Below, piece by piece: positions 54,617 to 63,188 of a stretch of DNA of 64,000 nucleotides (position 1 is the first letter of the stretch; each line of letters opens with the position of its first letter). The stretch comes from Pseudomonas maioricensis (GTDB lineage: Bacteria > Pseudomonadota > Gammaproteobacteria > Pseudomonadales > Pseudomonadaceae). Made by a program: the position numbers and the translations under genes. The DNA lies in assembly GCF_022790535.1 (NCBI RefSeq), contig NZ_LOHG01000002.1, positions 404,254 to 468,253 on the forward strand, read 5' to 3'. The notes under the pieces were generated by a model, which had not been told where the DNA came from, ran no database searches, and saw only the letters and a list, made by a program, of their open reading frames with translations.

Positions 54617-55384
54617 ATGTCGAAACGCAATACACCTCAACGACGTCACAATATCCTTGCTTTGCTTAATGTGCAGGGCGAGGTGAGCGTCGATGAGCTG
54701 GCGAAGCGCTTCGAAACTTCCGAAGTTACGGTTCGCAAGGATCTGGCCGCTCTCGAAAGCAATGGGCTGTTGCTGCGTCGCTATGGCGGCGCAATCACGT
54801 TGCCCCAGGAACTGATCGGTGAGAACTCTCAGCCTGTCTCGAAGTACAAGCAAGCCATCGCCCGGGCGGCGGTGAAGCGAATTCGAGAGCATGCGCGCAT
54901 CATCGTCGACAGTGGCAGTACCACTGCAGCGCTGATTCCCGAGCTCGGTCAGCAGCCCGGCCTGGTGGTGATGACCAACTCCCTGCACGTCGCCAGTGCA
55001 CTGAGCGAACTGGAACATGAGCCTGTTTTGTTGATGACCGGTGGTACCTGGGACCCGCATTCGGAATCTTTCCAGGGCCAGGTTGCTGAACAGGTGCTGC
55101 GTTCCTACGATTTTGATCAGTTGTTCATTGGTGCCGATGGCATTGATCTGTCTCGCGGTACGACCACCTTCAACGAATTACTGGGGCTGAGCCGGGTCAT
55201 GGCTGAAGTGGCCCGTGAAGTAGTGGTGATGGTCGAGGCAGACAAAGTAGGTCGCAAGATACCCAATCTGGAGCTGCCCTGGAGCAGCATCCATACCCTG
55301 ATTACTGATGATCGCCTGCCCGTCGAGGCACGCGAACAGATACAAGCCCGTGGCATAACCCTGATTTGTGCCGCTGTCAGCTAG
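54617..55384 (+). CDS. glmR: DeoR/GlpR-family regulator (GlmR)
   Basis: A 255-aa DeoR-type regulator. The N-terminal winged helix is [51 protein letters not shown] (about residues 8-58). The sugar-phosphate-binding domain has [16 protein letters not shown] and [16 protein letters not shown]. Lying 10 bases before glmS, it matches the PA5550 GlmR position, so control of glmS and amino-sugar metabolism is the likely role. ATG 54617 is preferred to an upstream in-frame ATG because the helix-turn-helix starts right after it. Confidence 0.9.
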   Translation: MSKRNTPQRRHNILALLNVQGEVSVDELAKRFETSEVTVRKDLAALESNGLLLRRYGGAITLPQELIGENSQPVSKYKQAIARAAVKRIREHARIIVDSGSTTAALIPELGQQPGLVVMTNSLHVASALSELEHEPVLLMTGGTWDPHSESFQGQVAEQVLRSYDFDQLFIGADGIDLSRGTTTFNELLGLSRVMAEVAREVVVMVEADKVGRKIPNLELPWSSIHTLITDDRLPVEAREQIQARGITLICAAVS

Positions 55385-55394
55385 GAGAGAACGT

Positions 55395-57230
55395 ATGTGT
55401 GGAATTGTCGGCGCAGTCGCTGAACGCAACATCACCGCTATTTTGGTCGAAGGCCTCAAGCGTCTGGAATACCGTGGCTACGATAGCGCGGGCGTCGCGG
55501 TGTTCAGCAATGCAGGTGTGCTTGATCGTCGCCGTCGCTCCGGCAAGGTGAGCGAGCTGGAACAGGCGCTCGCTGGTGAGCCGTTGCTGGGCCGTCTTGG
55601 CATTGCCCACACCCGTTGGGCCACCCACGGTGCGCCCTGCGAACGTAATGCCCACCCGCATTTTTCCGGCGACGAACTGGCAGTTGTCCACAACGGCATC
55701 ATCGAGAACCACGAAGTGCTGCGCGAGCGCCTCAAAGGACTCGGCTATGTATTCGTTTCCGACACCGATACCGAAGTCATCGTCCACCTGCTGCACCACA
55801 AGCTTAAAGACACACCTGACCTGACTGTCGCCCTCAAAGCTGCGGTCAAGGAACTGCACGGTGCCTATGGCCTTGCGGTCATCAGCGCCAAACAGCCTGA
55901 TCGACTATTGGCTGCTCGCAGTGGCAGTCCTCTGGTGGTTGGCCTGGGCCTTGGGGAAAACTTCCTCGCGTCCGACCAAATGGCGCTGCGTCAAGTCACT
56001 GACCGCTTCATGTACCTGGAAGAAGGCGATATTGCCGAGATCCGTCGTGAGAGCGTGCAGATCTGGGCTGTGGATGGTTTGCCGGTTGAACGCGAAATCG
56101 TGCAATACCGTGAAGGCGCAGAAGCGGCTGATAAAGGCGAGTTCCGCCACTTTATGCTCAAGGAAATCCACGAGCAGCCAAAAGTTGTGCAGCGCACGCT
56201 TGAAGGCCGTCTTGGCCAGCAACAAGTACTGGTGCAGGCATTTGGTCCGCAAGCGGCCGAGTTGTTCGCCAAAGTGCGTAACGTGCAAATCGTTGCCTGC
56301 GGTACCAGCTACCACGCGGGCATGGTTGCGCGTTACTGGCTGGAAGGGTTGGCAGGCATTCCATGTCAGGTAGAAGTTGCCAGTGAGTTCCGTTATCGCA
56401 AGGTAGTGGTACAGCCGGACACGCTCTTCGTCTCCATCTCCCAGTCCGGCGAAACCGCCGACACCCTGGCCGCACTGCGTAACGCCAAGGAACTGGGTTT
56501 CCTGGCCAGCCTCGCGATCTGTAACGTCAGCATCAGCTCTCTGGTTCGCGAGTCCGACCTGACGTTGTTAACCCAGGCGGGGCCGGAGATCGGTGTGGCC
56601 TCGACCAAGGCTTTCACTACTCAGCTGGTGGCTTTGTTGCTGCTCACGCTGTCGTTGGGGCAGGTGCAAGGCACATTGGCTGAAGGCGTTGAAGCCGAGC
56701 TGGTTGAAGAACTACGTCGTCTGCCTACTCGGCTGGGCGAAGCGTTGGCGATGGATAGCACGGTCGAGAAAGTCGCCGAGTTGTTCGCCGAGAAGAATCA
56801 CACGCTGTTCCTGGGCCGTGGCGCTCAGTTCCCGGTGGCCATGGAAGGTGCGCTCAAACTCAAAGAGATCTCCTACATCCACGCCGAAGCCTATCCGGCG
56901 GGTGAGCTCAAGCATGGTCCGTTGGCGTTGGTCGACAGCGACATGCCGGTGGTTACTGTCGCACCGAACAACGAGCTGCTGGAAAAGCTGAAATCCAACC
57001 TGCAGGAAGTCCGCGCCCGTGGTGGTGAACTGATTGTTTTCGCTGACGAACAGGCCGGCATGAGCAATGGCGAAGGCACCCACGTCATCGCGATGCCGCA
57101 CATCGTTGACGCCTTGGCACCGATCCTCTACACCATCCCGCTGCAATTACTTTCGTACTATGTGGCGGTGTTGAAGGGCACGGATGTGGACCAGCCGCGT
57201 AACTTGGCCAAGTCGGTGACTGTCGAGTAA
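55395..57230 (+). CDS. glmS: glucosamine-fructose-6-phosphate aminotransferase
   Basis: GlmS (611 aa) makes glucosamine-6-phosphate from fructose-6-phosphate and glutamine, the entry step to UDP-GlcNAc. The class II glutaminase begins [12 protein letters not shown] with nucleophile Cys2, and carries [18 protein letters not shown]. Two SIS isomerase domains follow ([27 protein letters not shown]; then [39 protein letters not shown]), ending [15 protein letters not shown] 55395 is fixed by the catalytic cysteine. No glmS ribozyme is present upstream. A DnaA box starts two bases after the stop. Confidence 0.99.
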   Translation: MCGIVGAVAERNITAILVEGLKRLEYRGYDSAGVAVFSNAGVLDRRRRSGKVSELEQALAGEPLLGRLGIAHTRWATHGAPCERNAHPHFSGDELAVVHNGIIENHEVLRERLKGLGYVFVSDTDTEVIVHLLHHKLKDTPDLTVALKAAVKELHGAYGLAVISAKQPDRLLAARSGSPLVVGLGLGENFLASDQMALRQVTDRFMYLEEGDIAEIRRESVQIWAVDGLPVEREIVQYREGAEAADKGEFRHFMLKEIHEQPKVVQRTLEGRLGQQQVLVQAFGPQAAELFAKVRNVQIVACGTSYHAGMVARYWLEGLAGIPCQVEVASEFRYRKVVVQPDTLFVSISQSGETADTLAALRNAKELGFLASLAICNVSISSLVRESDLTLLTQAGPEIGVASTKAFTTQLVALLLLTLSLGQVQGTLAEGVEAELVEELRRLPTRLGEALAMDSTVEKVAELFAEKNHTLFLGRGAQFPVAMEGALKLKEISYIHAEAYPAGELKHGPLALVDSDMPVVTVAPNNELLEKLKSNLQEVRARGGELIVFADEQAGMSNGEGTHVIAMPHIVDALAPILYTIPLQLLSYYVAVLKGTDVDQPRNLAKSVTVE

Positions 57231-57292
57231 GTTATCCACAGCGTCGGTTTGACGATGGCTTCAGAAAGCCTGTGGAAAAGTCATAATGCGGC

Positions 57293-57325
57293 TGGAACAT
57301 GGAGGATTTTTTCCCCCATGTTCCA
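57293..57325. promoter_or_regulatory. perfect inverted repeat between glmS and the PPOX gene
   Basis: TGGAACATGG and CCATGTTCCA pair perfectly over ten bases around a 13-base loop rich in T. It lies 62 bases after glmS and 57 bases before the next start. There is no T-run after it, so it may be an operator for the PPOX-family gene or a transcript end structure of glmS. Confidence 0.5.
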
Positions 57326-57382
57326 ACCATCGATAGCTGACCAGGGTGTTTTGCAACGCCTCACAGGAACCCGTGGGAGAGC

Positions 57383-58012
57383 ATGATGGATTCTGAAAAC
57401 ACTGCATATGTGACGACGACTGAGGCACTGGAAAAGCTTTACGGGCCTACGGCAAGGCCTTCCATGGTCAAGGAAGTCGACCATATTCATCCGGTTTACA
57501 GGCCTTTCATAGAAGCCGCGCCGTTTGTCGTCCTTGCGTCCTCAGGCCCTGGCGGACTCGATGCATCTCCGCGGGGCGATCAAGGCGGATTTGTGCACAT
57601 CGAAGACAGCAAGACTCTGTATTTGCCTGATCGTCGAGGTAACAACCGCATCGACACGCTCCGTAACATCGTCACTGATCCGAGGGTGGCGTTGTTGTTC
57701 ATCGTACCTGGTGTTGGCGAAACTCTGCGGGTCAACGGCACCGCTCAAATCTCGATCAAACCCGACCTGTTAAGCCGCTTTGCGGTCAAGGGCCAATTGC
57801 CGAAGTCCGTTCTCCACATCACCGTGACCAGTGTCTATTTCCAGTGCAGTAGAGCCGTCATCAGAGCCGGTTTGTGGGATCCGGCACGACATGTCGAGCG
57901 CAGTTCTCTTCCCACTGCAGGGCAAATCCTGAAGGAAGTGTCAGCGGCGGAAATTGACGGTGATGCCTACGACAAGGCCTTGCCAGGTCGTATTGCTGAC
58001 ACCCTGTATTAA
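57383..58012 (+). CDS. PPOX/FMN-binding split-barrel family protein
   Basis: A 209-aa member of the pyridoxamine 5'-phosphate oxidase-like flavin-binding family. The core runs from FIEAAPFVVLASSGPGGLDASPRGDQGGFVHI through LYLPDRRGNNRIDTLRNIVTDPRVALLFIVPGVGETLRVNG to VYFQCSRAVIRAGLWDP, the pattern of the MSMEG_1061/DR2398-type subgroup. Activity is unknown. Two ATG codons are adjacent (57383, 57386); GGAG favours the second by spacing. It is monocistronic, convergent with ankB. Confidence 0.85.
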   Translation: MMDSENTAYVTTTEALEKLYGPTARPSMVKEVDHIHPVYRPFIEAAPFVVLASSGPGGLDASPRGDQGGFVHIEDSKTLYLPDRRGNNRIDTLRNIVTDPRVALLFIVPGVGETLRVNGTAQISIKPDLLSRFAVKGQLPKSVLHITVTSVYFQCSRAVIRAGLWDPARHVERSSLPTAGQILKEVSAAEIDGDAYDKALPGRIADTLY

Positions 58013-58048
58013 CTAAGCCATCGCATTGCTCTTGGCTATACGCTGGCC

Positions 58049-58600
58049 TCAGCGCGCAGGCTGTACCGTCTGAAACTCCCCTCGTTCAAGATTCTGCACC
58101 TGATTGCCCATAGCATCCGTGGCGTTCAGATCGGCGCCCTTGGCGGCGAGGGAGTCGAGGATGTCCTTGCGATGGAAGAGGGCGGCGTACATTGCCGCAG
58201 TCTGGCCTGCGTTATTGCGTTGATCTGGCGCGCAGTCGGCGGCGACCAGTTGGTGGGCAATACTCAGCTCGCCTTTGAAGATAGCCCCCATCAGCGCTGT
58301 ATTGCCTCTCAGGTCCTTGGCGCAAGGATCGGCCCCTGCCTCCAATAGTTGCGTCACGGTCGCTTGATGGCCGTGATAGGCCGCAAGAATCAAGGCGGTG
58401 TAACCCTTTTCATCCTGGACGTTCAGGTCGAATCTGGCGTTGATGAACTCACTCAGCATGTCCTGTCGGCCGTCACGTGCCGCCTGGAAAAACAGTGTGC
58501 GCAACTGCGCTTGAGTGTCGGCTTGTGTTTCTTCGGTCGGGGTTGCATTGGCTATGCCGGTCGTAACGCATAGCAGCAGTGCGTATAGAAACTTGCCCAT
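58049..58600 (-). CDS. ankB: periplasmic ankyrin-repeat protein (AnkB-like)
   Basis: A 183-aa exported protein with a signal peptide (residues 1-19, ends IANATP). Four ankyrin repeats follow from about residue 33 (ARDGRQDMLSEFINARFDLNVQDEKG; YTALILAAYHGHQATVTQLLEAGADPCAKDLRG; NTALMGAIFKGELSIAHQLVA; QTAAMYAALFHRKDILDSLAAKGADLNATD). In P. aeruginosa the ankyrin protein AnkB is encoded just after katB and supports periplasmic catalase activity. The same arrangement here (69 bases after katB, same strand) makes it the counterpart. Confidence 0.88.
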   Translation of the reverse strand: MGKFLYALLLCVTTGIANATPTEETQADTQAQLRTLFFQAARDGRQDMLSEFINARFDLNVQDEKGYTALILAAYHGHQATVTQLLEAGADPCAKDLRGNTALMGAIFKGELSIAHQLVAADCAPDQRNNAGQTAAMYAALFHRKDILDSLAAKGADLNATDAMGNQVQNLERGEFQTVQPAR

Positions 58601-58669
58601 TTGGAAAATCCTCCAAAGGACCTCGGCTCGCTACGCCTGATAGCTGAAGCGCAGCGAGCGAGGTATTGA

Positions 58670-60196
58670 TCAGTCCTTCAGTGCGGCAGCGAGTTGCTTG
58701 ACCTTGTCGAGATCGCCTTTGGCAACCTTGGTCACGCCTGTGCCGTACTCCGGATCAGCCTTGTAGAGGAAAGAGAGCATGATGTTTTTGCTCTCGGTGT
58801 CAGTGGTGGCCAGGGATTCACCAAAGCTCTGGATCAGATCCTGCTGGTCTTTCTTGCTGTACGAGCGATACAGGTCGCCCGCCTGCTTGAAGTTCTGCTC
58901 ACGCTGGATTTTCGCTTGCTGGGTGGTGCCAGACACCGGCAACTCGCTATAGCGAGCGGCTTCAACGGCAGGCCGCGGGTTGAGGCGGCTTGGCTCGTAG
59001 TTGACGCCGGTGGTCGTGTGACCGCTATTCAGCGAACCATCTTGATTGCCGTTGTTGACCTTAACCTTTGGAGCGTTGATCGGCAGGCTCAGAACGTTGG
59101 TACCGACGCGGTAGAGCTGAGTATCGGCGTAGGAAAATACCCGACCTTGCAGCAGGCGATCTTCCGAGGGCTCGATGCCTGGCACGACGTTGGCTGGAGC
59201 CATCGCGACCTGCTCGGTTTCCTGGAAGAAGTTATCCACATTCTTGTTCAGCACCATCTGACCAATTTTGCGCTCGGGAACGTCTGGCCAGATTTTTGTC
59301 GCATCCAGTGGGTCGAAATCAAACTTGGCCAGGTCCTCAGGTTTGATCACCTGAACGTACAGGTCCCATTTTGGGAAATCACCTTTCTTGATCGCGTCTA
59401 CCAAGTCGTTGGTCAGGTGGCTGTAATCCTTGGACTGGACTTCTGCGACCTGCTTGGGATCAAGGTTCTTCAAGCCTTGCAGGCTTTTCCAGTGGAACTT
59501 CACGTAGTTCACTTCGCCCTTGGCGTTCACCAGTTTGTAGGCGTGAACGCCGTTGCCGTCCATGGTGCGGTAGCTGGCTGGCGTACCTTCATTGGAGTAC
59601 AGCAAGGTGAGGGTACGAGTGGCTTCCGGGACATGAGAGAAGAAATCGAAACGACGGGAATCGTCATCCAGGTTGGTGCGTGGGTCAGGTTTGAACGCGT
59701 GGACCATGTCCGGAAACTTGATTGCGTCACGGATGAAAAACGTCGGGAAGTTGTTGCCTACCAGGTCCCAGTTGCCGTCTGCGGTATAAAACTTGGTGGC
59801 GAAACCGCGCGGGTCACGCAGGGTTTCCGGCGAATGGTTGCCGTGCACCACAGAGGAGAACCGCACGAACACGGGCGTGTGTTCACCTTTGCTGAAGACC
59901 TTGGCCTTGCTCAGGTCGGAGGCGTCATCAGAGGCGACGAACTCCCCGTGCACACCGGTGCCGCGCGCGTGCACGACGCGCTCAGGGATGCGTTCGCGAT
60001 CAAAGCGCTGGAGTTTTTGCAGGAGTTGTACGTCTTGCAGCAGGACCGGGCCAGTTGCGCCCGCTGTCTGGGAGTTCTGATTGTCGCCGACGGCGGCACC
60101 GTTATCACGGGTCAGGTTATCGGCGAAGGCTGCGGAGCTGGCCATCAGGCTCGCGCCGATCAGGCTCACGGCTAAGTGGGATCTAGGTAGGTACAT
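58670..60196 (-). CDS. katB: periplasmic catalase
   Basis: A 508-aa haem catalase that destroys hydrogen peroxide. Unlike housekeeping catalases it has a signal peptide (residues 1-25, ends AAFA). The mature domain shows RERIPERVVHARGTGVHG with catalytic His76, GNWDLVGNNFPTFFIRDAIKFPDMVH with catalytic Asn148/149, and RVFSYADTQLYRVG, which contains the haem-ligand tyrosine. The size is that of small-subunit catalases. Together with ankB it forms the P. aeruginosa katB-ankB type pair, normally induced by peroxide through OxyR. I did not identify an OxyR site in the 142-base upstream gap. Confidence 0.95.
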   Translation of the reverse strand: MYLPRSHLAVSLIGASLMASSAAFADNLTRDNGAAVGDNQNSQTAGATGPVLLQDVQLLQKLQRFDRERIPERVVHARGTGVHGEFVASDDASDLSKAKVFSKGEHTPVFVRFSSVVHGNHSPETLRDPRGFATKFYTADGNWDLVGNNFPTFFIRDAIKFPDMVHAFKPDPRTNLDDDSRRFDFFSHVPEATRTLTLLYSNEGTPASYRTMDGNGVHAYKLVNAKGEVNYVKFHWKSLQGLKNLDPKQVAEVQSKDYSHLTNDLVDAIKKGDFPKWDLYVQVIKPEDLAKFDFDPLDATKIWPDVPERKIGQMVLNKNVDNFFQETEQVAMAPANVVPGIEPSEDRLLQGRVFSYADTQLYRVGTNVLSLPINAPKVKVNNGNQDGSLNSGHTTTGVNYEPSRLNPRPAVEAARYSELPVSGTTQQAKIQREQNFKQAGDLYRSYSKKDQQDLIQSFGESLATTDTESKNIMLSFLYKADPEYGTGVTKVAKGDLDKVKQLAAALKD

Positions 60197-60338
60197 CTCA
60201 GGTCTCTCTCTATTTTTGGTTGTTTTGAGAGCCTAAGCGTAGAGACGGGTCTTGCCATTAATGAATTGTTTTAAGCTATGTCGTTGATAAATTTAGCAAT
60301 ATGAACTTAATTTCGAATTGATGATCGGTCGCCATTTA

Positions 60339-61121
60339 TCAACAGGTTGCGTCGCTGTTTTGACAACCGTCAGCAGGATGAGGAGAGAGGTAGAACCTGC
60401 GAATCCTGTCTACTTCTCCACTGCGAACAAGTGCCCGGATCGCCTTGTTTATATCCGGCAGCAGCCCCGCCAATTCCGGTTGTAACTTGATACTTATCGG
60501 GGAATCACTGAGCCGTGCGCCGCGCTGAAAAAGGTTCGGATCCAGACGTTGCTCCGCAATGAGGTAATCAAAAAGATCATCGACCATCGCGACGGCGTCG
60601 ACGCGTCTGGCCAATAGCAGTTGAAGCAATGCCGGATCTTCGGAGGTTTCCAGCTGGACCAGACGTTTATCCGCGAAAGACGGGTCCATGGTCAGGTAGG
60701 TATAGCCCCTGACAGTACCAATAGTCAGGCCCCGTAACTTATCCACAGGGATCGGGACGGCGGGGCTGCCTTTGAGATAGTAAAGGTGTTCTTTGACGCG
60801 GATGTAGGGCTCGGAAAAAACAAAATGGCGAAGCTCTTCAGGGCTGTTCCATTGCGATGAGTCGGCGTAGTTCAAGTCTAGTTCGCCCTTGCCCAGCATC
60901 GCCTGCAGACGATTGACCGGGTAAGAAACGAAGTGGGCTTCTATGTTGGCCTGATGCAACACTCGCCGGGCGATATCAGTGGAGATGCCGCGCAGGTTGC
61001 CTTGCGCGTCTTCATAGCTGAACGGTCGCCATTCACTACCCCCCGCCTGATAGGTTTCTGCCTGCGCCAGCAGGCTCAACATCGCCAGGGTCATTACGAG
61101 AAGCGTCTGTCTCCAAAACAT
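60339..61121 (-). CDS. periplasmic solute-binding protein, family 3
   Basis: A 260-aa exported protein of the family 3 extracellular solute-binding group. The signal peptide is about residues 1-21 (ends LAQAE). It contains WRPFSYEDAQGNLRGISTDIARRVL, the conserved first lobe, and LRGLTIGTVRGYTYL at the second lobe start, then a cysteine-containing tail. ATG 61121 has AGGA six bases upstream; a TTG two codons earlier is the alternative. No permease or ATPase is adjacent, so it is either an orphan ABC component or a stand-alone sensor protein. Confidence 0.85.
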   Translation of the reverse strand: MFWRQTLLVMTLAMLSLLAQAETYQAGGSEWRPFSYEDAQGNLRGISTDIARRVLHQANIEAHFVSYPVNRLQAMLGKGELDLNYADSSQWNSPEELRHFVFSEPYIRVKEHLYYLKGSPAVPIPVDKLRGLTIGTVRGYTYLTMDPSFADKRLVQLETSEDPALLQLLLARRVDAVAMVDDLFDYLIAEQRLDPNLFQRGARLSDSPISIKLQPELAGLLPDINKAIRALVRSGEVDRIRRFYLSPHPADGCQNSDATC

Positions 61122-61204
61122 GTTCAATCCTGCCTCCCTGCAAAATGTCCTGCGCTCAACTTAACAGCCAAACGTGGCGACGGCGTGAAGATTTACGCTG
61201 GACG

Positions 61205-61239
61205 TAAAAAAGCCCGCGCTGAGCTGTGTCAGGCGGGCT
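61205..61239 (-). terminator. terminator after the SGNH acyltransferase gene
   Basis: On the minus strand AGCCCGC, 15-base loop, GCGGGCT, then TTTTTTAC. The stem is seven perfect GC-rich pairs and it starts 16 bases after the acyltransferase stop. Confidence 0.8.
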
Positions 61240-61254
61240 GGTTGTCTAAGGTTG

Positions 61255-63147
61255 TTATCGAGCGGCTTGGGTCTTCAGCTCGGGCAAAACAAAATTCTTC
61301 ACGATGTATAGCGAGCCCTTTTCACTGAGATGACCCGAGTCGATCTGCAGCAGTGAGTGATCTTGCAGCCTGACCAGGCAAGAGTTGGCCACGCACAGCC
61401 TGTCGATCAATGACACAAAATCGACAGACTCGGGATCAATCTGGCTTCGAGTCGCCCGATCAGCAGCCATGACGCTTTGGTCCAGCGCCGGGTCGCTGAT
61501 GTGCGAGTCATTCACGCCCCAATGACGATTGGCGATGACGCTCGGCAGCGAAGGGCTCCATTGTGGCAGCGGCCCCAATAGCACGATGTGCTTGACCCCA
61601 TAGCTCTTGAGACGTGCAGCGATTTCACTCCAGTGCGTTTTATCGTGTTGATCTTTCTGGGCGATCACTACAACGTCCGGACGCAGCTCGCGAATACTTT
61701 GCAGTGCAGTCCTGTTGGAGTAGTTACAGGTGAGGCGAGGCGCTGTGGCGCGTCCGCTGTCCTGGGTCAGGCTGGGTTTACAACCTGCAGAAGCCACCTG
61801 ATAGAACGGCGTGCCGCGCGTTAGCAGCGTTCGCAAACCCAGTGATAACGCCTGAGCGTGAGAGTCGCCCCACAGGAAGACTCCGCCCTGGCCACGTTTC
61901 TCTGTGCAGGATGGATCAATGGCAGACAGACCCCGTTCAGTGAACGCAGAAAAGGCATCGCATTTGAGCCAGTAGGTTTCATAAAGATTTTTCTGCCGAT
62001 TGGCGTAGTCCTGCACGAAGCGCGCTTTGTCCGAGATGCTCACCGAGCGAAGCGGGGAAACCACCCCCTCTGTAGCGTTCACTGCACCGGCAGCGACGAA
62101 CACCGAGCCAATCAACGCGCTCGCGGTGGCGAATCTCCAGCGCAATCTCCTGGGTCTTGCAGCGGGTGATTTTTCGATCAGTTGATAAGACGCCAGGCCC
62201 AATGCAAACGCGCACAGAATGCCGAGCAACAGGTTGGGTGTTTCGCCCAGATAACCTGAGTAGCTCATGAATACCACTACCGGCCAGTGCCAGAGATATA
62301 GCGAGTACGACAGTGTTCCGGTCCATTGCGAGAACCGGTTGCTGGTCAGGAAGGAGTCTTGTCGAGCGGCAAGGATCACCGCCAAAGCCCCCATCACCGG
62401 CAACATGGCCAGGTAACCCGGCCAGACATCTTTCTCTGAAAGGACAAAAAAACTTGCCAGCATCAATCCCAGCCCGACGCGCTCCAGTACACGTTGATGC
62501 GCTCGTTGAAGTGTGATCGGGAAGACGCAGGCGACTGCACCCACCAGCAGTTCCCAAGCCCTTGTGGGCAGCAGATAGAACGATGGCTCTGGCCATTTGA
62601 ACGAGCCGTAAACACAGAAGCCGAACCCTGCCAGGCATGCGCCGAGGATCAGCCAGCGTAGATGCTGCAAGGCGATCACTCGGCTCAACGCCAGCAACAC
62701 CAGTGGATACACCATGTAGAACTGCCACTCCACCGAGAGCGACCACGTGTGCAGTAACCATTTCTCGTGTGCGCCAGGAGTGAAGTAACCGGCTTCGAAC
62801 CAGTAAATGACATTCGATATAAACCCCAGGCTGGCAGCGATATGTTTGCCTAGCTCGCTGTAATCCTGCGGCAACAGATAAAACCAGCCCGCGAGCAGAA
62901 GTACAAAGCACAGCACCGCCAGCGCCGGAACAATGCGCCGGGCACGGGACTTGTAAAACGCGAGCAGGCTGAAATTGCCCGCCTCCAGACTGCGCAGGAT
63001 GATCCCGGTGATCAGATAACCGGAGATCACAAAAAAGATATCCACACCCGCGAATCCGCCGGGCAACCAACCTGGATTGAAGTGGAAAAGCAGCACGGCA
63101 ATCACTGCGATGGCGCGCAATCCATTGATGTCTTTTCTGAAGTCCAT
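61255..63147 (-). CDS. membrane O-acyltransferase with SGNH domain
   Basis: A 630-aa acyltransferase of the OafA/YrhL type. The N-terminal acyltransferase-3 domain has about ten membrane segments, beginning FRKDINGLRAIAVIAVLLFHFNPGWLPGGFAGVDIFFVISGYLITGII and containing RARRIVPALAVL and WSLSVEWQFYMVYPL. The C-terminal extracytoplasmic SGNH domain starts near residue 395; its Gly-Asp-Ser block is FLWGDSHAQALSLG and its His block is DSGHLSEKGS. Such proteins O-acetylate LPS or secreted polysaccharides. ATG 63147 is chosen because the family start DFRKDINGLRA follows at once. It lies 41 bases after a glycoside-hydrolase-like gene. Confidence 0.92.
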   Translation of the reverse strand: MDFRKDINGLRAIAVIAVLLFHFNPGWLPGGFAGVDIFFVISGYLITGIILRSLEAGNFSLLAFYKSRARRIVPALAVLCFVLLLAGWFYLLPQDYSELGKHIAASLGFISNVIYWFEAGYFTPGAHEKWLLHTWSLSVEWQFYMVYPLVLLALSRVIALQHLRWLILGACLAGFGFCVYGSFKWPEPSFYLLPTRAWELLVGAVACVFPITLQRAHQRVLERVGLGLMLASFFVLSEKDVWPGYLAMLPVMGALAVILAARQDSFLTSNRFSQWTGTLSYSLYLWHWPVVVFMSYSGYLGETPNLLLGILCAFALGLASYQLIEKSPAARPRRLRWRFATASALIGSVFVAAGAVNATEGVVSPLRSVSISDKARFVQDYANRQKNLYETYWLKCDAFSAFTERGLSAIDPSCTEKRGQGGVFLWGDSHAQALSLGLRTLLTRGTPFYQVASAGCKPSLTQDSGRATAPRLTCNYSNRTALQSIRELRPDVVVIAQKDQHDKTHWSEIAARLKSYGVKHIVLLGPLPQWSPSLPSVIANRHWGVNDSHISDPALDQSVMAADRATRSQIDPESVDFVSLIDRLCVANSCLVRLQDHSLLQIDSGHLSEKGSLYIVKNFVLPELKTQAAR

Positions 63148-63188
63148 GGCGTTCTTCGCTGGCGTTTGCACTAAGGGAGGGGATGAAG

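Noticed and set aside
55300..55395. glmS ribozyme/riboswitch before glmS
   Set aside because: Only 10 bases separate glmR from glmS; there is no room for a ribozyme, and control by GlmR is the Pseudomonas alternative.
57231..57382. Tn7 insertion or attTn7-associated element downstream of glmS
   Set aside because: The region is only 152 bases and holds a DnaA box and an inverted repeat but no Tn7 ends or transposition genes.
58694..60175. 493-codon plus-strand frame opposite katB
   Set aside because: Shadow of katB, which has all catalase motifs; the antisense product has no recognisable features.
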